From assembly GCF_000829055.1 (NCBI RefSeq), contig NZ_AP012544.1:620001-684000 (forward strand): a stretch of 64,000 nt of DNA. The letters run 5' to 3'. Under the pieces are notes generated by a model. That model did no database searches and had not been told where the DNA came from. It saw only the letters and a list, made by a program, of their open reading frames with translations. Origin of the DNA: Lacticaseibacillus casei DSM 20011 = JCM 1134 = ATCC 393. GTDB lineage: Bacteria > Bacillota > Bacilli > Lactobacillales > Lactobacillaceae. The number at the start of each line of letters is the position of its first letter. Position 1 is the stretch's first letter. Below, piece by piece: positions 47,281 to 54,746 of this stretch. A program made the position numbers and the translations under genes.

Positions 47281-48006
47281 ATGAATAGCCCAGTAGAATT
47301 ATGGAAAAAGCACCCAGACATTGACAAAATTGAAGTTAGCTCGTTTGGCAGGGTTCGATCAGTGAAGGGGCACTATTATACGAGTTGCCATGATCATGGC
47401 GGCTATCTGCTAGTAGGGTTTCGCATGAATGGAAAACATGTTAGTAAATTAGTTCACCGGCTTGTAGCACAAGCATTCATACCTAATCCGAATAATCTAC
47501 CGCAGGTCAACCACAAAGACAGCGATAGAACGAACAATAACGTTAGTAATCTTGAATGGTGCAACAACTCTTATAACCAGATATACATGGAGAAATTTGG
47601 AATATCAAACACAGAATCACGAGGAAAACCCGTCTTCGCAATCAATTTAACCACTCTAGAAGTATCTCGGTTTCGTTCGCAACATGAAGCTGAACGAGCA
47701 CTTGGGGTTTACCAAGCAAACATTAACAGCGTTATTAGGGGAAGATACAAGCAGACAGGTGGTTACTGGTTTGTAAATGATGACGGTCATAAAGACGCCC
47801 AGATTCAGCAAAAGATCGTTGAAGGCCAGCGAGCGGTTGCCCAGAAACAGGCTGAGGTCGATGCTAAGCAACAGAAAATCAATGATCTTACATCTCAGTT
47901 AGAAGCCGTCAAACAGGCAAACAATGACTTATCACAGGCCATCAAAGACGCACAGAGCATCAAGGACTATTCCGATCAGGCTGTGAAGTCAGTCAGCGCG
48001 AAATGA
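47281..48006 (+). CDS. NUMOD4-HNH endonuclease fused to a C-terminal coiled coil
   Basis: 241 residues. Residues 1-165 are a homing-type endonuclease (WKKHPDIDKIEVSSFGRVRS; LVHRLVAQAFIPNPNNLPQV; NHKDSDRTNNNVSNLEWCNN; NUMOD1-like HEAERALGVYQANINSVIRG). From about residue 170 the composition changes to a long Gln/Ala coiled coil (QKIVEGQRAVAQKQAEVDAK; LTSQLEAVKQANNDLSQAIK). This looks like in-frame fusion of the endonuclease to the tail of another phage protein. Confidence 0.82.
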   Translation: MNSPVELWKKHPDIDKIEVSSFGRVRSVKGHYYTSCHDHGGYLLVGFRMNGKHVSKLVHRLVAQAFIPNPNNLPQVNHKDSDRTNNNVSNLEWCNNSYNQIYMEKFGISNTESRGKPVFAINLTTLEVSRFRSQHEAERALGVYQANINSVIRGRYKQTGGYWFVNDDGHKDAQIQQKIVEGQRAVAQKQAEVDAKQQKINDLTSQLEAVKQANNDLSQAIKDAQSIKDYSDQAVKSVSAK

Positions 48007-48017
48007 GAGGCTAACAA

Positions 48018-48203
48018 ATGTACGTAGTAGCAGGCTTAAACACAGGAACCGAGTATTACCGATCCAAGTATCAATCTCGGTGTATCCGCTGGATAAACGA
48101 GAACATGGCCAAGCACAAAAAGGCACACAATACCCGTGGTGATGACATTAAAGTCGATATTCCGGAACCACTGATTATCAAGAAAGTAGAGGACGAAAAA
48201 TGA
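48018..48203 (+). CDS. Hypothetical phage protein, 61 aa
   Basis: Basic small protein (YYRSKYQSRCIRWINENMAK) with a C-terminal VEDEK end, shared in form with its neighbours. Overlaps the next start by 4 nt. Unrecognised. Confidence 0.6.
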   Translation: MYVVAGLNTGTEYYRSKYQSRCIRWINENMAKHKKAHNTRGDDIKVDIPEPLIIKKVEDEK

Positions 48204-48607
48204 AAGTAACGTCAGCATTTGCATTGCCGCATGACCACTACGATTGGAATCAGGGACTGTATCAGTTGGCGATGGTTACGCGTAACTACTTAGTTGACAA
48301 TGATCATGAAAATTTTCGGAAGTACAATGTCATGCTTTGCAATTACGCACGGGAAATCTTTAAGATTCCTAACTTGATGATTGTTGAATGGGAGCCGTCA
48401 AATGACATTGCAGTCATCGTGTTAGATGGTACACCGGATGGTCGTTGTCACACAGCATATGACATTGGCCATCATCTTCCAGAAGAATACAAGGGAGATG
48501 ACGCGCACTTTAGCATTCCATTAATCCATTCGCAAGAGGAACTTGACGATACGCTGGCACACATTCACAGCATGAACATCTTACACAAGTTGGAGGACGA
48601 AAAATGA
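48200..48607 (+). CDS. Hypothetical phage protein, 135 aa
   Basis: Soluble mixed protein (LPHDHYDWNQGLYQLAMVTR; PNLMIVEWEPSNDIAVIVLD) also ending in LEDEK. The shared ATGA junctions and ends suggest cassette-type assembly of this region. Unrecognised. Confidence 0.65.
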   Translation: MKVTSAFALPHDHYDWNQGLYQLAMVTRNYLVDNDHENFRKYNVMLCNYAREIFKIPNLMIVEWEPSNDIAVIVLDGTPDGRCHTAYDIGHHLPEEYKGDDAHFSIPLIHSQEELDDTLAHIHSMNILHKLEDEK

Positions 48608-49131
48608 GCGAAGAAAAACTGTACGCGGTAAAAAACGATGAAGGCGAATGGTTAGATCAAGACCATATTTTCGGGCCAGGAGCATGGGCAACACCAGACA
48701 AAGATGAGCGTGAAAAAGTTGCAAAATGTTATGGTGGCCACGTTGTCGCGCTCGTTGAGGAACCTAAAAAGGTAGTCCTAACCGAGGAACAAGCCGAAAT
48801 CGTTGAAGGTGCTCGTGATTCTGCGTGGCCAGCAAATTATATTTCTGGTAATGGTGCAAATGAGGAATTGCTGATGAACGCTTACGTCAACGGCTACACC
48901 GTGGCAAAGGAGAAGAAGTACAACGTCAAGGTGCCACATGCGGAAGGCTGGCATTTTCAGAAGTATTCTAGTGCGTCCAAGCTAGGGGTTCGCAATAACT
49001 GGAGACCATTTCCAGCGAAAGACATTGATTCCAATATGAGCAAAGAATTATTCCAGTTCACCGAAGCGGAGATCGAGCATTACGGATTGCAAGACTGCGA
49101 AAAAGAAGAGGTGACTGACGATGAGCAATGA
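48604..49131 (+). CDS. DUF1642 family phage protein
   Basis: 175 residues; DUF1642-like pattern EEQAEIVEGARDSAWPANYI plus MNAYVNGYTVAKEKKYNVKV. Common accessory protein of Lactobacillales phages, function unknown. Overlaps the following gene by 11 nt. Confidence 0.75.
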   Translation: MSEEKLYAVKNDEGEWLDQDHIFGPGAWATPDKDEREKVAKCYGGHVVALVEEPKKVVLTEEQAEIVEGARDSAWPANYISGNGANEELLMNAYVNGYTVAKEKKYNVKVPHAEGWHFQKYSSASKLGVRNNWRPFPAKDIDSNMSKELFQFTEAEIEHYGLQDCEKEEVTDDEQ

Positions 49132-49495
49132 AACGAAGCGGGACGTGTTTGAGGCGGCACTAGACGACTGGAAACAAAATTTTATTAGTAGTTTGCCTAG
49201 GGACGGGTCATTTGAAGACTGGTCGGAAAGCCTGTCTGATTATAGTGCTCGTTACGCCGGAGCCTTGCCAGATGATCTGCCAGTGATTCCTAAAGAGGTG
49301 GGAGAGATATTGCGGTCAGCACACGGGCAAAATAATTTGCTTTGCGTGTTGTACACGGCCAAAAACGGACACAAGGTTAGCGAGACATTGGCATGGATAA
49401 TTGCTAATCAAAACACATTTGCCCTTGCATGGTTGCTAGGTATCTGGCGCGTTGAGGAAACCGGTGAAATCGTGAAATTGGAGGAAGAAAAATGA
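49121..49495 (+). CDS. Hypothetical phage protein, DUF1642-like C-terminus
   Basis: 124 residues; the C-terminal part (FALAWLLGIWRVEETGEIVK) resembles the end of DUF1642 proteins, the N-terminus differs. Carries the first copy of a 19-bp repeat (49466-49484). Confidence 0.6.
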   Translation: MSNETKRDVFEAALDDWKQNFISSLPRDGSFEDWSESLSDYSARYAGALPDDLPVIPKEVGEILRSAHGQNNLLCVLYTAKNGHKVSETLAWIIANQNTFALAWLLGIWRVEETGEIVKLEEEK

Positions 49496-49701
49496 GTAAA
49501 CATTTTGAAGAAATGAGCCAACTGGATAGGATTGATAAAAAAATGAAATTCAAGATTGTGGGCCGCAATGGCGAAACCAAAATCAAGGAATTCAGGTCTC
49601 AGTACGAAGCAGATTTATACTGCGAGCGTCTCAACCATGAGCGGTTGGAACGCCTTGGCTTGATTGAGCACCTGAACACACCAGCAATCGAATTTGAGTA
49701 G
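49492..49701 (+). CDS. Hypothetical phage protein, 69 aa
   Basis: Charged helical protein (MSQLDRIDKKMKFKIVGRNG; EADLYCERLNHERLERLGLI). Overlaps the previous stop by 4 nt. Unrecognised. Confidence 0.6.
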   Translation: MSKHFEEMSQLDRIDKKMKFKIVGRNGETKIKEFRSQYEADLYCERLNHERLERLGLIEHLNTPAIEFE

Positions 49702-49807
49702 GAGTACATCACCATGAAGACATACACCAAGCGGCGCTGCGGAAGGAAAGCCAGAATGTATTGAGCAATGTGTAACATGGAGAAATCGTGAAATTGGAGG
49801 CTGAGAA
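49702..49807 (+). repeat. Junction with 19-bp direct repeat
   Basis: GAAATCGTGAAATTGGAGG at 49466-49484 recurs at 49782-49800 and supplies the ribosome site of the next gene in both cases. The DNA between (49714-49764) has only a 16-codon open frame. Confidence 0.6.
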
Positions 49808-50077
49808 ATGAACATACATGAGCAGTTTAAAGGTGGTTTCACACGTGGATCAGGGATTAATACCGAGGAAATTTTACATGATGATCGTGTCACGAATGAG
49901 CATAAACTACAATTCTTGATGTATGATGCTAACTTGTATCCTTGCCCAGACTTAAGTACTTGGAAGCCAAAGGCTAAGCAAGAAGTAATTGACTTTGTAA
50001 AAGAACAAGTGGCCAAAGTAAATGCTGATGTTTGGGTTGATGACGTGCAAGTCAAGACATATGAGGTTGAGAAATGA
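49808..50077 (+). CDS. Hypothetical phage protein, 89 aa
   Basis: Soluble; MNIHEQFKGGFTRGSGINTE and VIDFVKEQVAKVNADVWVDD. The ribosome site AATTGGAGGCTGAG comes from the duplicated repeat. Unrecognised. Confidence 0.62.
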   Translation: MNIHEQFKGGFTRGSGINTEEILHDDRVTNEHKLQFLMYDANLYPCPDLSTWKPKAKQEVIDFVKEQVAKVNADVWVDDVQVKTYEVEK

Positions 50078-50397
50078 AGAAATACGATGCGGAAAAAGAC
50101 GTTTCAACTGTTCAAAGCGCACTTAGGAAATATATTCTTGATGACTTCATGGATGGAGATGGCGATAGCGATTTAGAAGACTTGATTGATTCACTTGAAA
50201 ATAAGCCAAAGTATCTAGTTGAGGGCAAGGACATAGACGCATTTGATCGTCTTTACAATTATAATCAAGCTAAATTTGTTGAGATTATTTCTTCTGAATG
50301 GCATGAGGTGGAAGCCTGCAACATTAATGCCTTATTAGACTACTGCCATGAGCAAAAATTTGAACACTACTGTGAAGATAGCGAGGATAAGAAATGA
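50074..50397 (+). CDS. Acidic hypothetical phage protein, 107 aa
   Basis: Strongly acidic (DDFMDGDGDSDLEDLIDSLE), which could mimic DNA as anti-restriction or anti-repressor proteins do, but no family match is evident. ATGA overlaps on both sides. Confidence 0.62.
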   Translation: MKKYDAEKDVSTVQSALRKYILDDFMDGDGDSDLEDLIDSLENKPKYLVEGKDIDAFDRLYNYNQAKFVEIISSEWHEVEACNINALLDYCHEQKFEHYCEDSEDKK

Positions 50398-50576
50398 GAA
50401 TCGGCATTAATCGGTTCATGTCATGGATTGGTTTCACGTTAGCTGTTGTGGCTTCATTCATGCCTGAGAAGCATTTGGCTTATGGCCATTACAAAACGTT
50501 TGTTTGCTTGGCACTAGGAGCAATATTGTTTGCGCTTTGGGACATCGCGGATGTAATCAGGGAGGCGCGGGAATGA
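50394..50576 (+). CDS. Small phage membrane protein, 60 aa
   Basis: Two membrane helices (FMSWIGFTLAVVASFMP; FVCLALGAILFALWDIADVI). Overlaps the flanking genes by 4 nt. Function unknown. Confidence 0.62.
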   Translation: MRIGINRFMSWIGFTLAVVASFMPEKHLAYGHYKTFVCLALGAILFALWDIADVIREARE

Positions 50577-50998
50577 AACGAGAGATTAAGTTCAGAGCGT
50601 GGGATAAGGAAAATGAGTGTTACTTGTATGACATACAAAGAGCATACGACATGCTGAGTGGCTGTGTTAAGTATGACGATGGTGAGGATGCTGTTTATGA
50701 AGAAGAATGCTTTGCCGGATTCTTAGATAATGAGCAATATATTATCGAACAGTACACCGGCCTTAAAGACAAGAACGGACGAGAAATCTACGAAGGCGAT
50801 ATTATTGTTACTCACCCTAAAGGAAAATACGAGATTCCTAAGATTGGTGTAGTTCAGTATGGTGATTGTCGCCCCATGTTTCAATACAAATCGGGAGATG
50901 GGGAAGAATATAGCATCTGGAGCAATAATGTTTATCGAACATACGAGATCATAGGGAATATCTTTGAGGATAAACAGCTACTGGAGGGGAAACAATGA
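50573..50998 (+). CDS. YopX family phage protein
   Basis: 141 residues with the YopX signature (MKREIKFRAWDKENECYLYD; QYTGLKDKNGREIYEGDII; IIGNIFED). Of unknown function, common in Firmicute phages. ATG 50573 with GGGAGGCGCGG upstream decides the start. Confidence 0.85.
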   Translation: MKREIKFRAWDKENECYLYDIQRAYDMLSGCVKYDDGEDAVYEEECFAGFLDNEQYIIEQYTGLKDKNGREIYEGDIIVTHPKGKYEIPKIGVVQYGDCRPMFQYKSGDGEEYSIWSNNVYRTYEIIGNIFEDKQLLEGKQ

Positions 50999-51066
50999 TT
51001 GCCGTCATGTTGCTAATCGCAGGTGTTGCAATGTGGATGTGGGCTAACTGGAAAAGAATCAAATGA
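50995..51066 (+). CDS. Single-helix membrane micropeptide, 23 aa
   Basis: MIAVMLLIAGVAMWMWANWK plus RIK. ATGA overlap with the YopX stop and GGAGGGG upstream support translation. One membrane helix and a basic tail. Confidence 0.5.
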   Translation: MIAVMLLIAGVAMWMWANWKRIK

Positions 51067-51138
51067 TTGCAAATGAAAAAGCGCACCACGAGGGCACGCC
51101 TTTGCTTGATTATCCACAAAATAATTATACCATAAGGG

Positions 51139-51579
51139 GTGGCACTGGTGATGGAGCTTTTATCAATTAGTGATGACAAGGATAGAGCAGCAGTCGAGGA
51201 TATACTCAACAAATATCGATCAGAGCGTGGCTTCATGATGGCTCCAATCAATCCAAAGATCACGAGTGCATGGGGAGACGGGACAGCAGCCAGTACGGCC
51301 GATCGTCCCTCATATGCGCAAGAAAGACTGGAGAGACAGTCGTCAGCACAAAAGTTTTGCGACTGGTGCGATAGTTGCATTGCCGCAATGCCCAAGCAGT
51401 CGCACCAACGCTTACTTAGAATTAGGTACTGTGATGGGCCGGAAACTGAAACCCCTGATGGTACGACCATGGATATACTCGACATTTCGGCAGCAACATA
51501 CACACGAAGAAAACGGAATGCGCTTTTGGCAGCGGCATGGTACTTTGGAGTTACGCCCAGAAAAAGTAGTGAGCAATGA
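51139..51579 (+). CDS. ArpU family late transcription regulator
   Basis: 146 residues, ArpU/RinA-like (RAAVEDILNKYRSERGFMMA; SHQRLLRIRYCDGPE; ISAATYTRRKRNALLAAAW), the last part being a sigma-like helix-turn-helix. These proteins activate late (packaging and structural) genes. GTG 51139, GTG 51148 and ATG 51151 are possible starts after ATAAGGGG. The 11-bp tandem repeats at 51570-51624 begin at its stop codon and are natural candidate targets. Confidence 0.83.
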   Translation: MALVMELLSISDDKDRAAVEDILNKYRSERGFMMAPINPKITSAWGDGTAASTADRPSYAQERLERQSSAQKFCDWCDSCIAAMPKQSHQRLLRIRYCDGPETETPDGTTMDILDISAATYTRRKRNALLAAAWYFGVTPRKSSEQ

Positions 51580-51624
51580 ATGAGCACTAATTGAGCACTA
51601 ATTGAGCGATAAATGAGTGGTAAA
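51570..51624 (+). repeat. Five tandem 11-bp repeats
   Basis: Units in order: TGAGCAATGAA, TGAGCACTAAT, TGAGCACTAAT, TGAGCGATAAA, TGAGTGGTAAA. The exact 11-nt period matches about one helical turn, so a protein could bind one DNA face. The first unit contains the arpU stop. Could serve ArpU-dependent late activation or terminase binding. Confidence 0.85.
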
Positions 51625-51714
51625 CTAAAAACGCAAACCATTATGATTGTATTGTGCCAAGGGAGCGATCCTGAGGCACCGCGTTTTTCCTCCGAGCCAT
51701 GGTGATGATAAAGC

Positions 51715-51779
51715 TGTGGCAAGGCGTGGCAAATGGACTGGCTGTGATAGTCAGGCGGGTTCGATTCCCGCATGCCACA
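51715..51779 (+). other. tRNA-like fold 1 (truncated)
   Basis: Perfect acceptor TGTGGCA / TGCCACA and T-arm GCGGG-TTCGATT-CCCGC, separated by one extra A; an anticodon-like arm GACTG..TAGTC has loop GCTGTGA, lacking T33. Only 12-14 nt remain for a D-arm. It is too short for a normal tRNA. Confidence 0.55.
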
Positions 51780-51842
51780 TTGTCCAGTTTAGCGACCGGA
51801 CACAGCTTGCGATGACCCCATCTGACACTGGGAGAGCGAGCA

Positions 51843-51925
51843 GCAACTGACGTTTAGGCGTTAATGGGAACCAGAAATCGCGTTTTCGTGGTACCTGTTA
51901 TCAGGTTCGATTCCTGACAGTTGCA
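51843..51925 (+). other. tRNA-like fold 2
   Basis: Canonical 3' half: T-arm TCAGG-TTCGATT-CCTGA directly joined to acceptor strand CAGTTGC and discriminator A, pairing with GCAACTG at 51843-51849. A D-arm GTTT..GAAC is possible. The middle forms a long hairpin CCAGAAA/TTTTCGTGG in place of a regular anticodon arm; anticodon CGC is possible but the stem is poor. 83 nt. Confidence 0.55.
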
Positions 51926-51969
51926 TTGGATCAAGTCTGGTAAACCCTAGGAGTAGGCACCGGACTATG

Positions 51970-51998
51970 GCACTTCACTTTTCGTGAGGTGCTATTTT
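51970..51998 (+). terminator. Intrinsic terminator before the phosphoesterase gene
   Basis: GCACTTCAC / GTGAGGTGC stem with TTTTC loop, then TATTTTTAT. Confidence 0.85.
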
Positions 51999-52023
51999 TA
52001 TACATATTTTCGGAGGCGAGTAG

Positions 52024-53241
52024 ATGCAATGGACAGATGAACAAATTAGCGGCATTAGGAAGCTCGCCTCTGAAGGCTTTACCAGACGAGAGACGGCCGA
52101 CAAGCTCGGGATTAGCTATGACGCGCTTCAGGGCAAAGCAAGACGGCTTGGCATCGAGTTCCAAAAGCCATTGAAGAATGAATACGATTCAGCGAAAACA
52201 GATAGAAAGAGCCAACCCGTTGATAGAAAAGTCGCTCTTAATGCTGATGGTAGTCAAACAGTCACGGCCTTAATGAGACTCAAGCATGAGCCAAATAAAG
52301 ACCCACGAACTTTGATGGAGTTGTGTGGATACGATCCTGATAAGTTCGAGATGGTCTTAGGCGATTACAAAGTGTATGAGCAGCATAGTACCGAAGACGG
52401 CACAGTTCCGCAGTACAGCATTCATATTCGCGTAAAGCCGAAACAAGGCTTATCGATAAGTGAAATGGCTGAAGCGTTCAACGACAAAATCATTCCGGTC
52501 AATTACGGCATGAAGAAATCGGGCGATCGCAACTTAGTCATCCCATTGCCTGACCTGCATTTTGGCTGGACAACATTCGCCGATCTAAAAGACATGGTGA
52601 GTCAACTTAGAGAGATCATCATGGACGGCTACAACGAGATTGTGATCGAGCAATTGGGAGATCTGTTCCATAGTGATCAGATTCATGCAACACAAACGGT
52701 TAGAGGGACACAACTAGATCACGCAAACATGCGTCAGGCATTCCATGATGCTGTGAAGTTGTTTGACCAGATTATTCCGCTGGCAATTGAATATAGCAAT
52801 CGCGTCTCAATCAAGAGCGTGTTCGGTAACCATTCAGGTGATCTCGAATACGCTTTTCTTTATGCGCTGATAGATCGCTATCCACAAGTACACGTTGATC
52901 TCAATGACAGCAATTTGGCAACCGACTGGCGCTGTGCATACTTGCTAGGGCATGTTGGCATTATGCTCGCCCACGGAGATGTAGCTAGGGACAAGCTGAC
53001 AGGGCTTTTTCCATTTGAGTACAAAAAGATATTCAATATGGCGAAAACATACGAACTTCATTCTGGACACTATCATAGCGAGCGGTTTAAAGATGATCGT
53101 GGCATTATGTGGCGTCAGCTTGGAACTGCGAAACCAAATGATCCCTATGAGATTAAGAATGGCTTCACCACGGGCAAACATCTGCTGTATGCGTTCGTTT
53201 ATGATGATGAAAGGCTACGGTGCACTTATGAGCTCAACTGA
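52024..53241 (+). CDS. Phage calcineurin-like phosphoesterase with N-terminal HTH
   Basis: 405 residues. Residues 1-45 form a helix-turn-helix (WTDEQISGIRKLASEGFTRR; TADKLGISYDALQGKARRLG), as in terminase-small-subunit-like DNA binders. The phosphoesterase core has PLPDLHFGW, QLGDLFHSDQ, VFGNHSGD, LAHGDVA and HSGHYHSE. Placed right before the packaging genes; it may process DNA or nucleotides during packaging. CGGAGGCGAG upstream. Confidence 0.85.
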   Translation: MQWTDEQISGIRKLASEGFTRRETADKLGISYDALQGKARRLGIEFQKPLKNEYDSAKTDRKSQPVDRKVALNADGSQTVTALMRLKHEPNKDPRTLMELCGYDPDKFEMVLGDYKVYEQHSTEDGTVPQYSIHIRVKPKQGLSISEMAEAFNDKIIPVNYGMKKSGDRNLVIPLPDLHFGWTTFADLKDMVSQLREIIMDGYNEIVIEQLGDLFHSDQIHATQTVRGTQLDHANMRQAFHDAVKLFDQIIPLAIEYSNRVSIKSVFGNHSGDLEYAFLYALIDRYPQVHVDLNDSNLATDWRCAYLLGHVGIMLAHGDVARDKLTGLFPFEYKKIFNMAKTYELHSGHYHSERFKDDRGIMWRQLGTAKPNDPYEIKNGFTTGKHLLYAFVYDDERLRCTYELN

Positions 53242-53755
53242 AATTTGGAAAGATATTGAAGGATTTGAAGGCCTCTACCAAGTTAGCAACATGGGAAGAG
53301 TAAGAAGCCTTGACCGCGAAGACATGCGAGGGCATCACGTAAAAGGGAAGGCGCTATCCGAACGCCCAAACAAGGGGTATCTAGGGGTTGCTTTGTACCG
53401 AGATGGGAACGCCAAAGGTTACCCAGTTCATCGCCTCATTGCTAAAGCGTTCTTAGATAACCCGAGCAACTTACCTGAAGTCAATCACAAGGACGAAGAC
53501 AAGACGAACAACGCGACGTCTAACCTCGAGTGGTGCACGCGTCGCTATAATTGCAACTACGGAACCCGCAACGATCGTGTAGGGAAAGCGAGCGGAAAAT
53601 CAATCTATGTTGTGATGAACTCAGGACATTGCTATTTCTTCCGTAGTGCCACAAAAGCCGCTGAACTCCTTGGGTTAAACACGCAAGCGATATGTAACTG
53701 TCTTCACGGTAGATGTAAACATCACCGCGGATTTTCATTCGAGTGGGCGGTGTAA
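53228..53755 (+). CDS. HNH homing-type endonuclease (NUMOD4-HNH)
   Basis: 175 residues: EIWKDIEGFEGLYQVSNMGR, VHRLIAKAFLDNPSNLPEVN, HKDEDKTNNATSNLEWCTRR, NUMOD1-like TKAAELLGLNTQAICNCLHG. Starts at ATG 53228 within the end of the phosphoesterase gene. Its HNH core closely follows that of the genes at 42691 and 47281. Confidence 0.87.
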   Translation: MSSTEIWKDIEGFEGLYQVSNMGRVRSLDREDMRGHHVKGKALSERPNKGYLGVALYRDGNAKGYPVHRLIAKAFLDNPSNLPEVNHKDEDKTNNATSNLEWCTRRYNCNYGTRNDRVGKASGKSIYVVMNSGHCYFFRSATKAAELLGLNTQAICNCLHGRCKHHRGFSFEWAV

Positions 53756-53758
53756 GCT

Positions 53759-54082
53759 ATGTCTGGTATGAATCGAGTAAGTTATGGATACGTTAGCCGC
53801 ACGGAGCAAGCAATCATCGAAGAATTGTCTAGAGAAGAAAAGAAAATACAAGCAATCATCTACACGAAGCCGCACTGTAAAAAGTGCTGGCGAACAGTAT
53901 ATAAGCTATCACGTGTCATGCCAGTGCAAACCATCACAGCCGACGAGTGTGACATTGAACGGTTCCGGAAACAAGGCTATCGATCGTTTCCCGTTGTAAC
54001 CGTGTATAAGGCGAATGGCGTACATGACCGCTGGTGTGACTTGCGGGTTGACAAGATCAAACAATACACGGAGGTGATTTAG
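53759..54082 (+). CDS. Phage glutaredoxin-like protein
   Basis: 107 residues. Residues ~30-107 form a thioredoxin-fold: AIIYTKPHCKKCWRTVYKL with a CKKC redox pair and the cis-proline loop RSFPVVTVYK. Resembles NrdH/glutaredoxins. A ribosome site is weak; it follows the HNH gene by 3 nt. Confidence 0.7.
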   Translation: MSGMNRVSYGYVSRTEQAIIEELSREEKKIQAIIYTKPHCKKCWRTVYKLSRVMPVQTITADECDIERFRKQGYRSFPVVTVYKANGVHDRWCDLRVDKIKQYTEVI

Positions 54083-54083
54083 C

Positions 54084-54248
54084 ATGTGCAATTTTTTATT
54101 ACTGCTAACACTAATATTCGTGCTTGCTAAGCTATTCGGCTTGATCGCATGGAGTTGGCTGCTAGTATTCGCGCCACTAATAGTGATGATTGCTTTGCTG
54201 GCGTTGTTTATCTTATTTGGGATCATCATTAGATTGCATGAGGACTAG
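54084..54248 (+). CDS. Small phage membrane protein, 54 aa
   Basis: Almost wholly hydrophobic: two helices (LLLLTLIFVLAKLFGLIAW; LVFAPLIVMIALLALFILFG). GGAGGTGATTT upstream. Unrecognised. Confidence 0.62.
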   Translation: MCNFLLLLTLIFVLAKLFGLIAWSWLLVFAPLIVMIALLALFILFGIIIRLHED

Positions 54249-54251
54249 TGC

Positions 54252-54746
54252 ATGCGTGTGAAGGTATGCCGCAAGGCTGGATGCAACAATGTAATCCCGT
54301 ATGATCAAGCAAACCCATACTGCGCTAAGCACGCATCCTTGTATAAGCCTAACCATGCTGATGCCGCAAAGCACGTTAAACGTGACACATCGTACTACGA
54401 CAAGTACAAGCGCGACAAAGAGTCTGCTGCATTCTATAAGTCTAAGATATGGGAACACACCGCACGTGATGCCAAAGCTCATGCCTACTTCACTTGCGCG
54501 TGCTGTGGCAAGACCTATGACAAGCCTGGCTATCTAGTCACTGATCACATCGTGCCTTTGAGAGTTGACAGAAGCAAGTGCTTAGACCATTACAACCTAT
54601 GGGTGCTGTGCAAAGGCTGTCACTATTGGAAGACACAGCTTGAGGACAAGATATATAAATCACAATCACGAATAGAGAATCTTGACACTGCGACAAAATG
54701 GACACGAGAAAAAATATCAGCATGGATTCTCGCTCACAAAAAATAA
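54252..54746 (+). CDS. Terminase-associated HNH endonuclease
   Basis: 164 residues. Zinc-ribbon type HNH: CRKAGCNNVI and CACCGKTYDKPGYLVTDHIV, then LWVLCKGCHYWKTQLEDK. Genes like this lie next to terS/terL in HK97-type cos phages and their products nick at cos to assist packaging. The position 130 nt ahead of terS supports this. Confidence 0.88.
   Translation: MRVKVCRKAGCNNVIPYDQANPYCAKHASLYKPNHADAAKHVKRDTSYYDKYKRDKESAAFYKSKIWEHTARDAKAHAYFTCACCGKTYDKPGYLVTDHIVPLRVDRSKCLDHYNLWVLCKGCHYWKTQLEDKIYKSQSRIENLDTATKWTREKISAWILAHKK

Larger units (their letters stand above)
51627..51998 (+). ncRNA. Candidate structured phage RNA with two tRNA-like domains and terminator
   Basis: About 370 nt without a gene but dense in paired elements: AAAAACGC / GCGTTTTT (51627-51688) enclosing GTGCC / GGCAC; a tRNA-like fold (51715-51779); TGTCC / GGACA (51781-51802); GCTTGC / GCGAGC (51805-51841) enclosing CCCA / TGGG; a second tRNA-like fold (51843-51925); and a terminator ending at 51998. 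A transcript is inferred; no promoter is clearly visible. Confidence 0.5.

Noticed and set aside
50949..51773. 274-codon open frame on the minus strand
   Set aside because: It is antisense to the YopX and ArpU genes, which have strong motifs and ribosome sites; its translation is Ser/Leu-rich without domain features.
51715..51925. Two ordinary tRNA genes in the phage
   Set aside because: T-arm and acceptor are good but anticodon arms are defective and the first is only ~65 nt, so they are reported as tRNA-like folds.
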